Shown one piece after another: positions 8,190 through 17,806 of a stretch of DNA of 64,000 nt (position 1 is the first letter of the stretch; every line of letters begins with the position of its first letter). This DNA comes from Parvularcula sp. BBD 1991-13 (GTDB taxonomy: Bacteria > Pseudomonadota > Alphaproteobacteria > Caulobacterales > Parvularculaceae): contig LYSZ01000007.1 of assembly GCA_001657385.1 (NCBI GenBank), positions 1 to 64,000 on the forward strand. The letters are read 5' to 3'. The notes under the pieces are model-generated. The model was not told where the DNA came from. It worked only from the letters and a program-made list of their open reading frames with translations, and made no database searches. The translations under genes were made by a program, and so were the position numbers.

Positions 8190-11100
8190 TCAACCGTTGC
8201 AACTCACAACAGGAAACCGTTCGATCACCTTACTCAGAACGCCGGGGGGCGCATAGAGTGCGAAGCGATAGTTCGGAAGCTCCGCGATACAACCGAGCCG
8301 TTTCAACAGGGCGATTTGGTTTTGATCGGCGCCGAACACTTCTATGCGTTGTTCGCCATTAACACGCACTCGGCGCAATTCAAGGCCTCCGGCGAGTTTT
8401 GCTGTCGCGCCGCGTTCCATCACTGCGCTGGATACATCACCGTCGGTCATCGTGACGTTTGCGGTCATTCCAAGACGGTCCAAGATTTCAGTCAGGTTTT
8501 CCGGTTTGATAACCCGCCCGAGAAACTGTCGGCCGTCCATTGTGCCGACCCGTCGGACCATGACGTGTTCCTTTGGGAGTTCGTTCCAGATTGGCAATAA
8601 CAATCCGGTGACCAGGAAGAATGTCGACGTTCGATACTTGGGAAGCTTCGCCAATTCAGTCGCCCATGCGATTGCAAAAGCGGCGTCGGTCGCATCGGTC
8701 CACTTCGCTTCCGCTAGTCCGTCGTTTGAAACGATTTCTTTATGTTGAGGACGAATCAGCCAACTCCGCTCAATTATCGCGCCAGCGTCGGTTACAAAGA
8801 ACGGCGCGGGACGCATTACAGCTGCCCGATTGGAGTTACTGTTTACGACCAGCCGACCACCGTATTCTTTGCAGAGCGCTTTTGCGTCAGCGAGTGATCT
8901 CGTGCTGATCTTGTGCGTCGCTTCGATCTCAATGGCTCGGCTTTCCGCCTTCGTTCTTTGATGAACGTAGATGGTTTGCTCGCTTTTGATTTCGAATCGT
9001 TCGGCGATCATGGTTTCGATGCCTAAATCCAAGGTTCCGTCGGCGCGCGCCTGTTCAACCTCGCCATCAATGATCCGAACCCAGTCCTCAAAGACAGCAT
9101 CCTGCAAGTGTATCCGAAAGGCGAGGAGACGATTGAGAAATGTATGGATCGGCGGTAAGTGTTTGCGCATTCCGCCGTCTCTGTCGCGCAGATTGAGACC
9201 GCTTTTCTCTTCGAATTCGTTGATGGAACAACAAGAGAGGCTTCCTCGAGCGAGGGCGTAGTAAAACTTCTTCAATGCGTCAGCCGCGTATTTGGATTCG
9301 AGATTGTCTTCCGATCTGAAAAGACCTTGTCCGCCTGTTTCCCGCTGTCCGCGGGTCATGGCTCCTAACCCGTCAAGTCTCCGCGCGATGGTGGAGAGAA
9401 AACGCGCCTGTGCTTTGACATCGGTTGTGACTAACGTATATCGCGGGGGCTCCACTTGGTTGCTCCGATTGGTTCTTCCAAGCTTTTGAACCGCAAGATC
9501 CGCCCGCATCCCGAAATCGACCACGTAATGTTCGCGCGGCCATCGGTTGCCCCGTCGTCGGTCCGCATGTGCGTCATTCCCTGTGCCGCCAGCGTCCGAA
9601 AGCGCCATGATGCGTTTTTCGCCTTCCTGAAAGGCGTTGAGCTCTTCGAGATTTGATCGCTTGGAACGGTGTTCTACGCGATACCGTGGCCGAGCGCCTG
9701 TCTTGTCGAGAACGATCCGTCGCCGGCGTCCCGTCACTTCGGCGATATTATCAGCGCCAAAATGATGCGTGAGTTGGTCGAGCGCGCCGGGTACGGGCGG
9801 AAGCATCATGAGGTTTTCAATCGCTTCTTCACGCAGCCGTAGCGCTTCGCGTGACGGAACCGGGTTTCCATGTTGGTCTGTTACCGGTACAGCATGCTCG
9901 TTCCCGTCTGCATCCGAGGCGATTTTATAGAGTTGGGTCGGAAAGCCCGATGCGAGGTATTCTAGGACGTACTCCCGTGGCGTTACATCGACATTTAGGT
10001 CGTCCCATTCGCTCTGCGGAATGTTCGCAAGTCGTCGCTCCATTAACGCCTCGCCTGTCGAGACGAGCTGAATGACGCATGCCCTTTCCTGTTTAAGCTG
10101 CTTCTCAATATCTTCTATAAGCGACGGACACGCCAGGCCGGTCAGCAAATGCCCGAAGAAGCGGAACTTCGCGCCTTCGAACGCGGCCCTTGCGGCAGAC
10201 TTTGCGCTTCGGTTGTAGGTCTTCTTCTTGTTACAAACCCCGTTCGCCTTAAGGGCTTCGTTCAGATTGTTGTGGATGATCTCAAATGCGTCGGCATAGG
10301 AATCGTAGATCGCTCTTTGCTCAGGGGTGAGTTTGTGAATGAGCTTGCGATATTCGATTCCCTTAAAAGAAAGAGAGCGCGCGTTGTAAAGGCCGAGTTC
10401 TTTCAAATTCCGGGTAATGACTTCCATGGCGCCGACGCCGCCGTCCTCCATCGCGCTCACGAAACTCTGGCGTGACGGGAAGGGAAACTCCTCCGTATTC
10501 CAAATGCCAAGACGAGGGGCATAGGAAAGACTGGATACGTCTTTCGCGCCGGTCGCCGAGAAATAAACAACCCGCGCATCCGGCAAAAGGTTTTGGATGC
10601 GCAATCCCGCCAACCCCTGAAGCGACGGCTTGATAGCGCCTCGTTCTCCAGAGCTTCCCGCAGCGTTGCTCATCGCATGTGCTTCGTCGGTGATGATGAC
10701 ACCGTCGAAATCAGGCCTCAACCAATCAATTAACTGTTTGACCCGCGAGGCGGTTTGATCCCTTCCTTCCGATCTCAACCCGGGATAACTCAGGAAGGCA
10801 ATCCCTTCGTCATAAGGAATCGCGTCGGCGGGTTTGATCTTTATCAAAGAGAAAATCTGAGCTCGGTCTCCGCCCAAATCCTCCCAATCACCACGCGCGC
10901 GTTCAATTAGATCCGGCGCTAATGAAAGCCATACAGCGCGGCGCCTGTTTCTGTTCCAGTGATCGAGGATGATGCCGGCAATCTGGCGCCCCTTCCCAAC
11001 GCCTGTTCCGTCGCCGCAGAAAAATCCGCGACGCATTTGAACCGCGTCTTGTCGTTTTTCGTCGAGGAGCTGAACCTGCAACCCATCTTCGTCGATGAGA

Positions 11101-12512
11101 AAATGACCATCAAGATAAGTCTCGTGAGCCTCCCCGGCATAAATGATCGTCTCAAGCTGCGCGGCTGACAACGTTCCAGATTCGACCAAGTGGTTCGGTA
11201 ACGCCGGATAATAACTTGGCGTCGGAGGCCGTACTGAGGCCATGGCGCTCGATTCGACGAGAGGTGTCGGATGCGCTTTCGCGCCCGGAATGGAGATCGC
11301 CTGAACTTCGTAGGGGGCGTACAACTCAGTATCCGCTTTAGCGGTCTCACCGGCGGCTCGTGGCTTTGGATCGTAGCGGATAAGTTCCATGGTGCTTGCC
11401 GGGTCGGCGTTGGACACGTCATCGACGGCTTCCAGAGCGTGAAGCGCGGGCTCAGTCGATAAGGTCGTCTTTCTTGGTCTGGAGACTGTGGTTTCGACAA
11501 GGCGCGCTCTTCCCTTCACACCTGCAGACACTTTCCATAGAGCGTCTCGTGCGTCGTCGGCCAATCCCGCACAGGGACTGAAAGACGTCTTGTCTGTCGC
11601 CGGCGTCTTATCAATCACTGTGAGCCGGGTCGCGACGGACGCCCCTTGAGGATCGAAAAATCGTCGATCCAATTGCATAGTGAATGAAACCTGTGCGATT
11701 TCCTGAAGCCGAACGAACTCTTCACGCCAGGTCGACGAAAATGGACTGAAGGATTCTTGAGACAGGATTACTATGCGACCGCCTTTCCGAAGCCGGAGGA
11801 GCGCTGTGTAAAGATGATCGAAGATCGCTTCAGGTCGTTTTCCAACGACACCGATTGACGCGCTAAATGGCGGGTTCATTAGGACGATGCTTGGTTCAAT
11901 ATCTTCGGGAAGAAGATCGTGGATATGCTCTGCGTCGGCGGCGAATATCTCAGCCTCTGGGAAAACGCGCTCAAGGACAGCGCGTCGATATGGACATATT
12001 TCATTCAACACAAGCTCGCACCCTGCCGCCTCGGCATGAATGGCCAAAAGCCCGTTCCCGGCCGACGGCTCAAGCACAATGTCTTCCGCGTTGAGCTGCG
12101 CCGCTTGTGCGAGAACGAAACTCAACCCAACCGGCGTTGAGAATTGTTGGAGGATTTGCGATCTCTCACTTCGTCTCGATTGTTTGGGCGCAAGGCTCGC
12201 AATCCTTTCGAGATATGGGAGAATCCCGTGCGCTCCATCCGCCTTTTGTTTTAAGAGTGAGGTATATTTTTGAACGAACAGAACGATCGCCACCTCAATC
12301 GCGTCATATGCATCTCTCCACTGCCAATAGCCGTCGGCGTCGGAACCGTGGAACTCCCTCTCCATGACGGCGCGTATGATAGCTGCATCAAGTCTCTTGT
12401 TGTGCTCCAGGTGCGAGAGAAACATAGACGCCGCGGCGATGAGGGCGTTCGCGCGTTCGTTAGGATCGACGGATGACAGGCTTTCGCCGTTTTCGACTGC
12501 TGAAAATGACAT
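8190..12512 (-). CDS. Methyltransferase-strawberry notch helicase fusion
   Basis: I start the 1440-residue protein at 12512 (GGGAG upstream), not at 12668, because the extra frame overlaps the next gene. Residues 147-158 (VLEPSAGNGLLA) and 213-216 (NPPF) form an N6-adenine-type methyltransferase domain. Residues 500-509 (GDGTGVGKGR, Walker A), 609-612 (DEAH), 652-654 (SAT) and about 1009-1019 (QKLGRTNRSNQ) form a superfamily 2 helicase of the strawberry notch type. Such giant fusions are known from plasmids and phages and are thought to act on DNA during replication or protection. The direct substrate is inferred. Confidence 0.92.
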   Translation of the reverse strand: MSFSAVENGESLSSVDPNERANALIAAASMFLSHLEHNKRLDAAIIRAVMEREFHGSDADGYWQWRDAYDAIEVAIVLFVQKYTSLLKQKADGAHGILPYLERIASLAPKQSRRSERSQILQQFSTPVGLSFVLAQAAQLNAEDIVLEPSAGNGLLAIHAEAAGCELVLNEICPYRRAVLERVFPEAEIFAADAEHIHDLLPEDIEPSIVLMNPPFSASIGVVGKRPEAIFDHLYTALLRLRKGGRIVILSQESFSPFSSTWREEFVRLQEIAQVSFTMQLDRRFFDPQGASVATRLTVIDKTPATDKTSFSPCAGLADDARDALWKVSAGVKGRARLVETTVSRPRKTTLSTEPALHALEAVDDVSNADPASTMELIRYDPKPRAAGETAKADTELYAPYEVQAISIPGAKAHPTPLVESSAMASVRPPTPSYYPALPNHLVESGTLSAAQLETIIYAGEAHETYLDGHFLIDEDGLQVQLLDEKRQDAVQMRRGFFCGDGTGVGKGRQIAGIILDHWNRNRRRAVWLSLAPDLIERARGDWEDLGGDRAQIFSLIKIKPADAIPYDEGIAFLSYPGLRSEGRDQTASRVKQLIDWLRPDFDGVIITDEAHAMSNAAGSSGERGAIKPSLQGLAGLRIQNLLPDARVVYFSATGAKDVSSLSYAPRLGIWNTEEFPFPSRQSFVSAMEDGGVGAMEVITRNLKELGLYNARSLSFKGIEYRKLIHKLTPEQRAIYDSYADAFEIIHNNLNEALKANGVCNKKKTYNRSAKSAARAAFEGAKFRFFGHLLTGLACPSLIEDIEKQLKQERACVIQLVSTGEALMERRLANIPQSEWDDLNVDVTPREYVLEYLASGFPTQLYKIASDADGNEHAVPVTDQHGNPVPSREALRLREEAIENLMMLPPVPGALDQLTHHFGADNIAEVTGRRRRIVLDKTGARPRYRVEHRSKRSNLEELNAFQEGEKRIMALSDAGGTGNDAHADRRRGNRWPREHYVVDFGMRADLAVQKLGRTNRSNQVEPPRYTLVTTDVKAQARFLSTIARRLDGLGAMTRGQRETGGQGLFRSEDNLESKYAADALKKFYYALARGSLSCCSINEFEEKSGLNLRDRDGGMRKHLPPIHTFLNRLLAFRIHLQDAVFEDWVRIIDGEVEQARADGTLDLGIETMIAERFEIKSEQTIYVHQRTKAESRAIEIEATHKISTRSLADAKALCKEYGGRLVVNSNSNRAAVMRPAPFFVTDAGAIIERSWLIRPQHKEIVSNDGLAEAKWTDATDAAFAIAWATELAKLPKYRTSTFFLVTGLLLPIWNELPKEHVMVRRVGTMDGRQFLGRVIKPENLTEILDRLGMTANVTMTDGDVSSAVMERGATAKLAGGLELRRVRVNGEQRIEVFGADQNQIALLKRLGCIAELPNYRFALYAPPGVLSKVIERFPVVSCNG

Positions 12513-12532
12513 GAATTCGCTCCCGCCGCCGC

Positions 12533-12733
12533 TCAATTGGTTTTTTCGATGGCAAGATTGTGGCCGGGGTTCAAAAGCATGTTGATTGCCTCGCCGACAG
12601 CATGAGCAGGCACACCGACAAAGGCCTCGCCATCTTTTTTCTGTTTGACATAGCCGCAGGTTGAACATACGGCCTCCGCCATTTTTCCGCGGGTTTCGAA
12701 GAAATCTCCTCGCTTAACGAATTCAATCAACAT
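12533..12733 (-). CDS. Small unknown protein upstream of the helicase
   Basis: This 66-residue frame ends 20 bp before the helicase start and is probably co-transcribed with it. It holds CSTCGYVKQKKDG, a single CxxC, then a helical stretch (AVGEAINMLL). A short metal-binding or redox role is possible but not shown. A purine-rich element lies 72 nt ahead of its start (12805-12820). Confidence 0.55.
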   Translation of the reverse strand: MLIEFVKRGDFFETRGKMAEAVCSTCGYVKQKKDGEAFVGVPAHAVGEAINMLLNPGHNLAIEKTN

Positions 12734-12804
12734 TATTGGCTCCTATCTGAGATATTTCGATACACCGACCGCTCTCGACTTCGGTCAGTTAACGGAGCAC
12801 CTCC

Positions 12805-12820
12805 CCCCCTCTTCTCTACT
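12805..12820 (-). repeat. Purine-rich leader element
   Basis: Minus-strand AGTAGAGAAGAGGGGG, 72 nt before the start at 12733. One of about 19 related copies in the window; see the findings for the full set and the consensus. Confidence 0.6.
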
Positions 12821-13012
12821 AGATAAAACTTGAAATTCCGGCTCTCATTTCTCATGTCACTCTCGTTGCAACCCGTCCGTCTTCGACATTGATTGGGAAA
12901 ATGTTCTGCGAGCGGCAACGATCTGAACAATCAACAATTGATGACTGGACCGTCAGCTCGTTACCTCTGTTTCGGACCGCCGGTCGAAACCTTGGAGAAA
13001 CAACAACTGGAT

Positions 13013-13192
13013 TTAATCCCAGCGGCTGACGTACAAGGTTAACTCGGGATCGTAAGAGAAGCTCAGATCTCTCGGGGATTCGCCGGGAAGGACAACAGCC
13101 TCCCCGGTCTCGAATCGCCATGCGCGATCGACGATCTCTACCGTCTTTCCGGAGATTGGATCCGTTTCCAACACAGTCGTGCAGACAATCAT
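13013..13192 (-). CDS. Small unknown protein, 59 residues
   Basis: The frame runs from ATG at 13192 (AGAGGG close upstream) to TAA. It begins MIVCTTVLETDPISGKTVEI and continues with alternating polar and hydrophobic residues (DLSFSYDPELTLYVSRW), which suggests a small beta-rich protein. A purine-rich element variant (13231-13246) lies 39 nt upstream. No family recognised. Confidence 0.55.
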   Translation of the reverse strand: MIVCTTVLETDPISGKTVEIVDRAWRFETGEAVVLPGESPRDLSFSYDPELTLYVSRWD

Positions 13193-13379
13193 ATGACCCT
13201 CTTTGAAGTAATGACTACAATCGCTGAAATCTCGCTTTCTCTTTCATGAAGTATCCATGGATCGTGGTCGGACCAATCACCGATTTGATCTGAGCCGCCG
13301 CTTTTGCAGCTGGACGTCGGAGAAGTCGCTCTCAACGCGCGGCGTGGCGAAAGCTCCGTGTCGCCCGCGGGCGTTCGAA

Positions 13380-13823
13380 CTAAGGCGACTTGTTACGTTC
13401 GGCATATTCGGAGAGAATATCTCTATTGGGAATGACCACGCCGGAGAGCCCGGGAACGTAGTTTTTCGCCCATGCGCTGTATCTGCCGTGCGTGATGCCA
13501 ATGAGCCTCGCGGGCGAAAGGTCGGCGCATGCGCAAAGCGTCCGAGATAAAACGTCTTCGCGCTCTGGATCGTCGAAGTCCTCAACGGTGCGAAAAATAT
13601 TCTTGATTGGTCGCGCTCCGAAGGCGTCGACGTGTTCGTAAAGTTTGGGCGAAATAGGGCCAAAATCGCTTGCTTGGAAAGGTTCGATTACAAGACAGGC
13701 GCCGTCGTATCGGCCCATATAGATCGTATGCGCGATATAGAGGATTTTTTGCAGTCTTTGATTATTAAGGGTCCAGCGACTCAACTGGCAAAGTCGCTTT
13801 CCGGCCTGCAGTGCGCTTATCAT
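13380..13823 (-). CDS. Panacea-domain (SocA-like, DUF4065) protein, probable antitoxin
   Basis: The start at 13823 has AGGAGAGG upstream and overlaps the stop of the preceding gene in an ATGA. The 147-residue product carries the Panacea signature: LQKILYIAHTIYMGRYDG, then EPFQASDFGPISPKLYEHV and a final helix-rich part. Panacea proteins are promiscuous antitoxins that neutralise different toxins encoded beside them; SocA of Caulobacter is a related adaptor. The tight overlap with the 154-residue protein upstream suggests that partner is its toxin or ligand. This is inference from context. Confidence 0.85.
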   Translation of the reverse strand: MISALQAGKRLCQLSRWTLNNQRLQKILYIAHTIYMGRYDGACLVIEPFQASDFGPISPKLYEHVDAFGARPIKNIFRTVEDFDDPEREDVLSRTLCACADLSPARLIGITHGRYSAWAKNYVPGLSGVVIPNRDILSEYAERNKSP

Positions 13824-14284
13824 GGTTGAGCCTCTCCTTGGTCTGCGGAGAATCGGTAGCCATCCTCGGTTTTGGCTCGCCAGTCGCGGAGATTGTCTGG
13901 TGCGCCCGGCGAGCGCCACCTCGAAGGGTGTATCTCGCCGATGGCTATTTGTTCGTCGATGAAGCGTATGACCTTGTTCATCCCACGTCCCGACACGGAC
14001 CATTTCGGAACACCGCCGTGCAGGCATAGGCCGTGTCGACTCGTTTGCGAAAAGGCAGGCGAATATTCATCAGTAGCTAATGTATCGAGATAGTACCGCG
14101 AAACGAACTGGCCGAGTCGATTGTCGCCGTCATAATCATGGTCATGATCGTAGTCATAAAACTCGATCAGCGGTTCATCCTTGTTGTGCGTTAGGCACAT
14201 ATTTAACCCGTATCTATCGGACTTCGAAACCAAACGGACCAGAAATCTTGCGTCTTCGTCTTCAATCACGACCGTTTTTGCCAT
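13820..14284 (-). CDS. Unknown protein coupled to the Panacea gene, candidate toxin
   Basis: ATG at 14284 follows AAGGAGCGTCCAT. The 154-residue protein has an acidic Asp/His/Tyr repeat near residue 45 (YDYDHDHDYDGDN), possibly metal binding, then a basic, tryptophan-containing C-terminal half. It matches no toxin family I know. Its stop overlaps the Panacea start, the usual gene order being partner first or second in such pairs. A purine-rich element lies 40 nt upstream (14324-14339). Confidence 0.65.
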   Translation of the reverse strand: MAKTVVIEDEDARFLVRLVSKSDRYGLNMCLTHNKDEPLIEFYDYDHDHDYDGDNRLGQFVSRYYLDTLATDEYSPAFSQTSRHGLCLHGGVPKWSVSGRGMNKVIRFIDEQIAIGEIHPSRWRSPGAPDNLRDWRAKTEDGYRFSADQGEAQP

Positions 14285-14608
14285 ATGGACGCTCCTTCGA
14301 TTGCCAAACACGCCGTTGTCCTTCCGCTCTCCTCTTTCGTGGAGCATTCCCCATTATGACCGAAATGCTCCGATCCGCGGCGGGGTCGCGCCCGAGCGTA
14401 GCAGTCCGATGCCATCGTTTTACGCCATCCAGATACTGGAAAACGGCGGGAGAATATTGATTGTCGAGGTGCTGGCGCACGACGTCGCGTCTTTCGTCGA
14501 TGCGACGTAGAGCGAAGTTCTGAACGAGACAGAACGGTCAGTTAAACCGAGAGCTTAAATTAAGGACGTGATAACCCATCGTTGTTCGGACCGGGTATTT
14601 TGCGTACA
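14285..14608. other. 320-bp stretch without a clear gene
   Basis: It contains the purine-rich element at 14324-14339. A 33-codon rightward frame at 14409-14510 looks protein-like (MPSFYAIQILENGGRIL) but has no ribosome binding site and may be a relic. The rest, up to the VWA gene end, shows nothing I can support. Confidence 0.35.
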
Positions 14609-15835
14609 CTAATACTGGTCGAGGTCCATACGCACGGTTTCGCCGAAAGGCGCCGTTTTGTCCTCTGTTGTCAGCCAGAACGTGGGAACTTCCGGCGGCG
14701 TCTCAGGGAACGATCCGTATAGGTCTGTAAAGTAAATAACGCATGCCGGCTTATCGGCCTGCTCTTCGATCCAGTCGAAAACCGGCCGGAAGTCCGTGCC
14801 ACCGCCGCCTCGCGGTTTCAGCCCGACAGGCCAATCGTCGGGTTCAAATCGCTCCGTTTTTGCAACGTCGGCGTCGCAATAAACGACATCAACCCATTCA
14901 GGCTCGGTGTCCTTAATAATTGCGTTTATCTCCGCCGAAAATGCGGCGAGTTCGTCATCTCCTATACTTAAAGACGTGTCGACGCCTATAACCAATGGCG
15001 CCATATGCGACGAACGCAGCCGCGGAAGAATCAATCCCTCGCCGATGTACCGGTTGTTCGGCGGCGTCCAGCTGTAATCGTTTTTCCCAGACGCAACGAC
15101 GAACTCTCGCAACAACGAACGCCAGTCGACTTTTGGGGCGTCCAACTCGGCGATCAACCGATCAATTCCCGCCGGCAACCGGCCTTGCGCGCGGCTCCGG
15201 GCCATTTGAGCCGCAAAGCGAGCCGTGACTTCCCATTCGCGCCGAATGCGCTCCATTTCGGCGGGCGTCGCTTCCTTCCCGTCTTTTCCCGGTGCGTCCA
15301 TCACCGCGCCACATCTGCCTGGGTCGGGTGCGTCCGCAGCCGCAGGGCCCTGTTCGCCTGAAGGGTTTCCATCGGTCGCCATTGAACACCCTTCATCACC
15401 GGCAACTGGCGTCCCGGGTGGTTTTTCTTTCTCCAGAATGGCGTAGATTGCTTCGGCTGAGAGGTCTCTGAACCTCTCTTCCATCAAAGCGCCTGCGGGC
15501 AGGCGAAACCCAGCGTCTGAAACGATGTGGTTGATCGCATGATCGCAAGCGATGTTCCATAATTCCGGATCTCGCCCGTTTCGTCTCGTATGGTGAGTCA
15601 GCGCAAGGTGGAGAACTTCATGAGCAATTACGCCTAGCAACTCGTCAGATGTGAGGTCATCAACGAAGTCGGGATTATAAAATAGATGGACCCCGTCGAC
15701 CGCCATCGTTCTGATGAATCGCGTTTCAACAAACTGGAGATTCAGCGCGATGGTTGCAAAGAAGGCATGAGAGAGCACCAAGTTCTGTTTCGCGCTTGAG
15801 ATAGCGTCTTCAGTGGATATTAGTGTTTGCGTCAT
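14609..15835 (-). CDS. VWA-like metallopeptidase-domain protein (DUF2201 type)
   Basis: This 408-residue protein starts at 15835, overlapping the upstream stop by ATGA. Residues 72-76 (HEVLH) are a zincin-type HExxH motif, followed by LTHH and by DHAIN in the next helix. The C-terminal half is a von Willebrand A-like fold with DTSLS at 286-290 (MIDAS-like). The pairing of a peptidase-like domain with VWA is known in DUF2201 proteins. With the MoxR ATPase two genes upstream it probably forms a MoxR-VWA chaperone-like machine; whether it cleaves anything is unproven. Confidence 0.85.
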   Translation of the reverse strand: MTQTLISTEDAISSAKQNLVLSHAFFATIALNLQFVETRFIRTMAVDGVHLFYNPDFVDDLTSDELLGVIAHEVLHLALTHHTRRNGRDPELWNIACDHAINHIVSDAGFRLPAGALMEERFRDLSAEAIYAILEKEKPPGTPVAGDEGCSMATDGNPSGEQGPAAADAPDPGRCGAVMDAPGKDGKEATPAEMERIRREWEVTARFAAQMARSRAQGRLPAGIDRLIAELDAPKVDWRSLLREFVVASGKNDYSWTPPNNRYIGEGLILPRLRSSHMAPLVIGVDTSLSIGDDELAAFSAEINAIIKDTEPEWVDVVYCDADVAKTERFEPDDWPVGLKPRGGGGTDFRPVFDWIEEQADKPACVIYFTDLYGSFPETPPEVPTFWLTTEDKTAPFGETVRMDLDQY

Positions 15836-16734
15836 GCAGCACTCTCCCAGTCTTCCTCGGTCATGACGAAAGGCGCCATGTTTTCGAGGATCTGGTCGGC
15901 GTCGCTTAACACTTTCCGACGCAAGATCGGATTGTCGCGCAGATCGCTTGCGTCGTGCGGGCATAGCGAACGCACGAGTTCATGACGCATGGCGTCAAGG
16001 TGTGGATCCCCGGCCCAATTCAGTTTTGGAAGCAGGTCGGCTATTTCGCGGAGGTGATCCACCATCGACTCGCGGATTGTACCGGCTCGCCTGTCATCAC
16101 CGCGCGTTGGGTCGTAGTTCGTCAGCGCCCGACTCATCCGATTTACAGCGCCGAACAGACGCTGCCATAACTCCTGCATTGTCGCGTTGGCGGCTGAATT
16201 CACTTTTTCGTCAAGGTCGCGCTGAAGATGTCGAACAATTTTCTCGTTCATTTCCAGTAAGAAATGCTCCCCGGCGGGAACGGGAAAGAATGTGGTAGTG
16301 TACACAAATTTTCGGCGGAGTGATTCAACCGTCGGATAATCTGCCTCGCGATACAACCCCTTCAACATGGTTTTAGCTTCGTCGCGATACGTTGGATATG
16401 CGCGACAAAACCTTTGTGCAGCCGATTCATGCTGGGCTTTAAACGCCCCTTGCGCTGCGACATAGTCGAGATGATTCTTGTTAGGGAGCAGACGTGGTCC
16501 CTTGTCAAACCATCCGCATGTATTCGAACGATGATGTTCACGAGCTTTTCGAGCGATCAAGTGCAATTCACTCAACGCCTCAGATCTTACCAGTCGTTTT
16601 ATATATTGTCCCGCTCTCCGGTCGGCGCCGTGTAGCCTGGCGACTCTATTGGTTGCCGGTGCATCCTTCCTTTTCGCGGACCATTGGCAGAGCGTAAGGT
16701 CCACCAGCGTCGCGTGCTCCTGGATGTTGTACAT
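15832..16734 (-). CDS. Middle protein of the MoxR-VWA operon, helical, unknown
   Basis: The start at 16734 has GGGAGATGCGGA upstream. The 300-residue product is largely helical and charged. It resembles the DUF3150-type proteins that sit between MoxR ATPases and VWA proteins in phages and plasmids; that assignment is tentative. Its end overlaps the VWA gene start (ATGA) and its start lies 17 bp after the MoxR stop, so all three are one operon and likely one complex. Confidence 0.65.
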   Translation of the reverse strand: MYNIQEHATLVDLTLCQWSAKRKDAPATNRVARLHGADRRAGQYIKRLVRSEALSELHLIARKAREHHRSNTCGWFDKGPRLLPNKNHLDYVAAQGAFKAQHESAAQRFCRAYPTYRDEAKTMLKGLYREADYPTVESLRRKFVYTTTFFPVPAGEHFLLEMNEKIVRHLQRDLDEKVNSAANATMQELWQRLFGAVNRMSRALTNYDPTRGDDRRAGTIRESMVDHLREIADLLPKLNWAGDPHLDAMRHELVRSLCPHDASDLRDNPILRRKVLSDADQILENMAPFVMTEEDWESAA

Positions 16735-16750
16735 TCCGCATCTCCCTCAG

Positions 16751-17728
16751 TTAAAATCCACCGGTTTCAACTGCCCATCGGCTAAACGCGGCGGTGTCCG
16801 CGAGAGATTCGTCTCGTTCCACTGCGTCATGAATCAGCAACGTGCTGAATTCTTTCGGCATACGGAGTGCATAGGACACAATGTTGTCGAAATTGGCGGG
16901 CTCCGCGCGATATGCGAGACCAACAGCGATTGCGTATTTAATGTCCGATTTTGATGGAACCTCGACTCTGTCTGGATTCAAAATGATGCGCTCAAGACTT
17001 GGCATCATACGTTGGAATTTTAGAAACGACATGAGTTCGCTTGAAGGACCTTCACCGACAAGCCCCGCATAAGCTACCTCTTCGATATCGGCGCACGGCT
17101 CTTGGTTCATGACGTCGGATACCGCCGCCCATGATCGCGGGCTCGGAAACGCAAGCTCTTTGTTCTGTGGATTGAAATTGAAAAGAAGATTCGGTCGGGA
17201 ACGGATAAAGGCGATTATCTCAGGCCTTTTGTTTGCCTTAAACGCCCAACGGCACCACGCATTCAACTCGACGTCGACATCGATTATCCCAAGTCTGTTT
17301 CTTAGCGCCGAAAGTAGTTGACGTGCTCCCGCTCGATCTTGCTGTCTGTTGCCGGCCGTTACAACCCGCCAGCCGTCCCCGAGCTTGTGACCGGCGATTT
17401 CACGGCTCAATACGAACTGGAAACAGGCCTTCTGCATCGCGTCGGAAGCGGTCGAGAGCTCGTCCAAGAAGAAGATGCCCTTTCCCGTTTTCGGGAGCAT
17501 CTTTGGAGGAAACCACTCTGTGTACTCTCCTACAACTTTTGGAACTCCCGAAAAGTCGACCGGATCCTTCACCGTCGGATGAAACACAATCAGTTCCAGA
17601 CCATCGTCTTTAGCTATCTGTTTAACAATGTCGGTTTTACCGATCCCGGGCGGCCCCTGTAGAAAGGGCGTTTTGTCACCCGCCATGTAAAGACGGCACA
17701 CCTTCGTCGCTTCGGCAGTAGCTACCAT
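16751..17728 (-). CDS. MoxR-family AAA+ ATPase
   Basis: This 325-residue AAA+ ATPase has Walker A GPPGIGKT (25-32), Walker B IFFLDE (85-90) and the downstream NRQQD and arginine-bearing segments of the MoxR clade. MoxR ATPases remodel partner complexes together with VWA proteins. AGGAGCGGTTAG precedes the ATG. It is the first gene of the three-gene operon, led by a purine-rich element and a perfect 16-bp palindrome at 17822-17837. Confidence 0.9.
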   Translation of the reverse strand: MVATAEATKVCRLYMAGDKTPFLQGPPGIGKTDIVKQIAKDDGLELIVFHPTVKDPVDFSGVPKVVGEYTEWFPPKMLPKTGKGIFFLDELSTASDAMQKACFQFVLSREIAGHKLGDGWRVVTAGNRQQDRAGARQLLSALRNRLGIIDVDVELNAWCRWAFKANKRPEIIAFIRSRPNLLFNFNPQNKELAFPSPRSWAAVSDVMNQEPCADIEEVAYAGLVGEGPSSELMSFLKFQRMMPSLERIILNPDRVEVPSKSDIKYAIAVGLAYRAEPANFDNIVSYALRMPKEFSTLLIHDAVERDESLADTAAFSRWAVETGGF

Positions 17729-17806
17729 CTAACCGCTCCTGTTCATGTTGAATTATGACTTGAATGACGCGAGTGCTTTGATGTTCCGCGCCCCTCGAAG
17801 GCGCCG

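Noticed and set aside
12513-12668. N-terminal extension of the helicase frame
   Set aside because: It overlaps the small gene ending at 12533, has no ribosome binding site and is rich in Cys/Arg in a non-coding manner. The ATG at 12512 with GGGAG is better.
14409-14510. 33-residue rightward frame
   Set aside because: It is protein-like (MPSFYAIQILENGG) but very short, lacks a ribosome binding site and stands against the direction of all neighbours.
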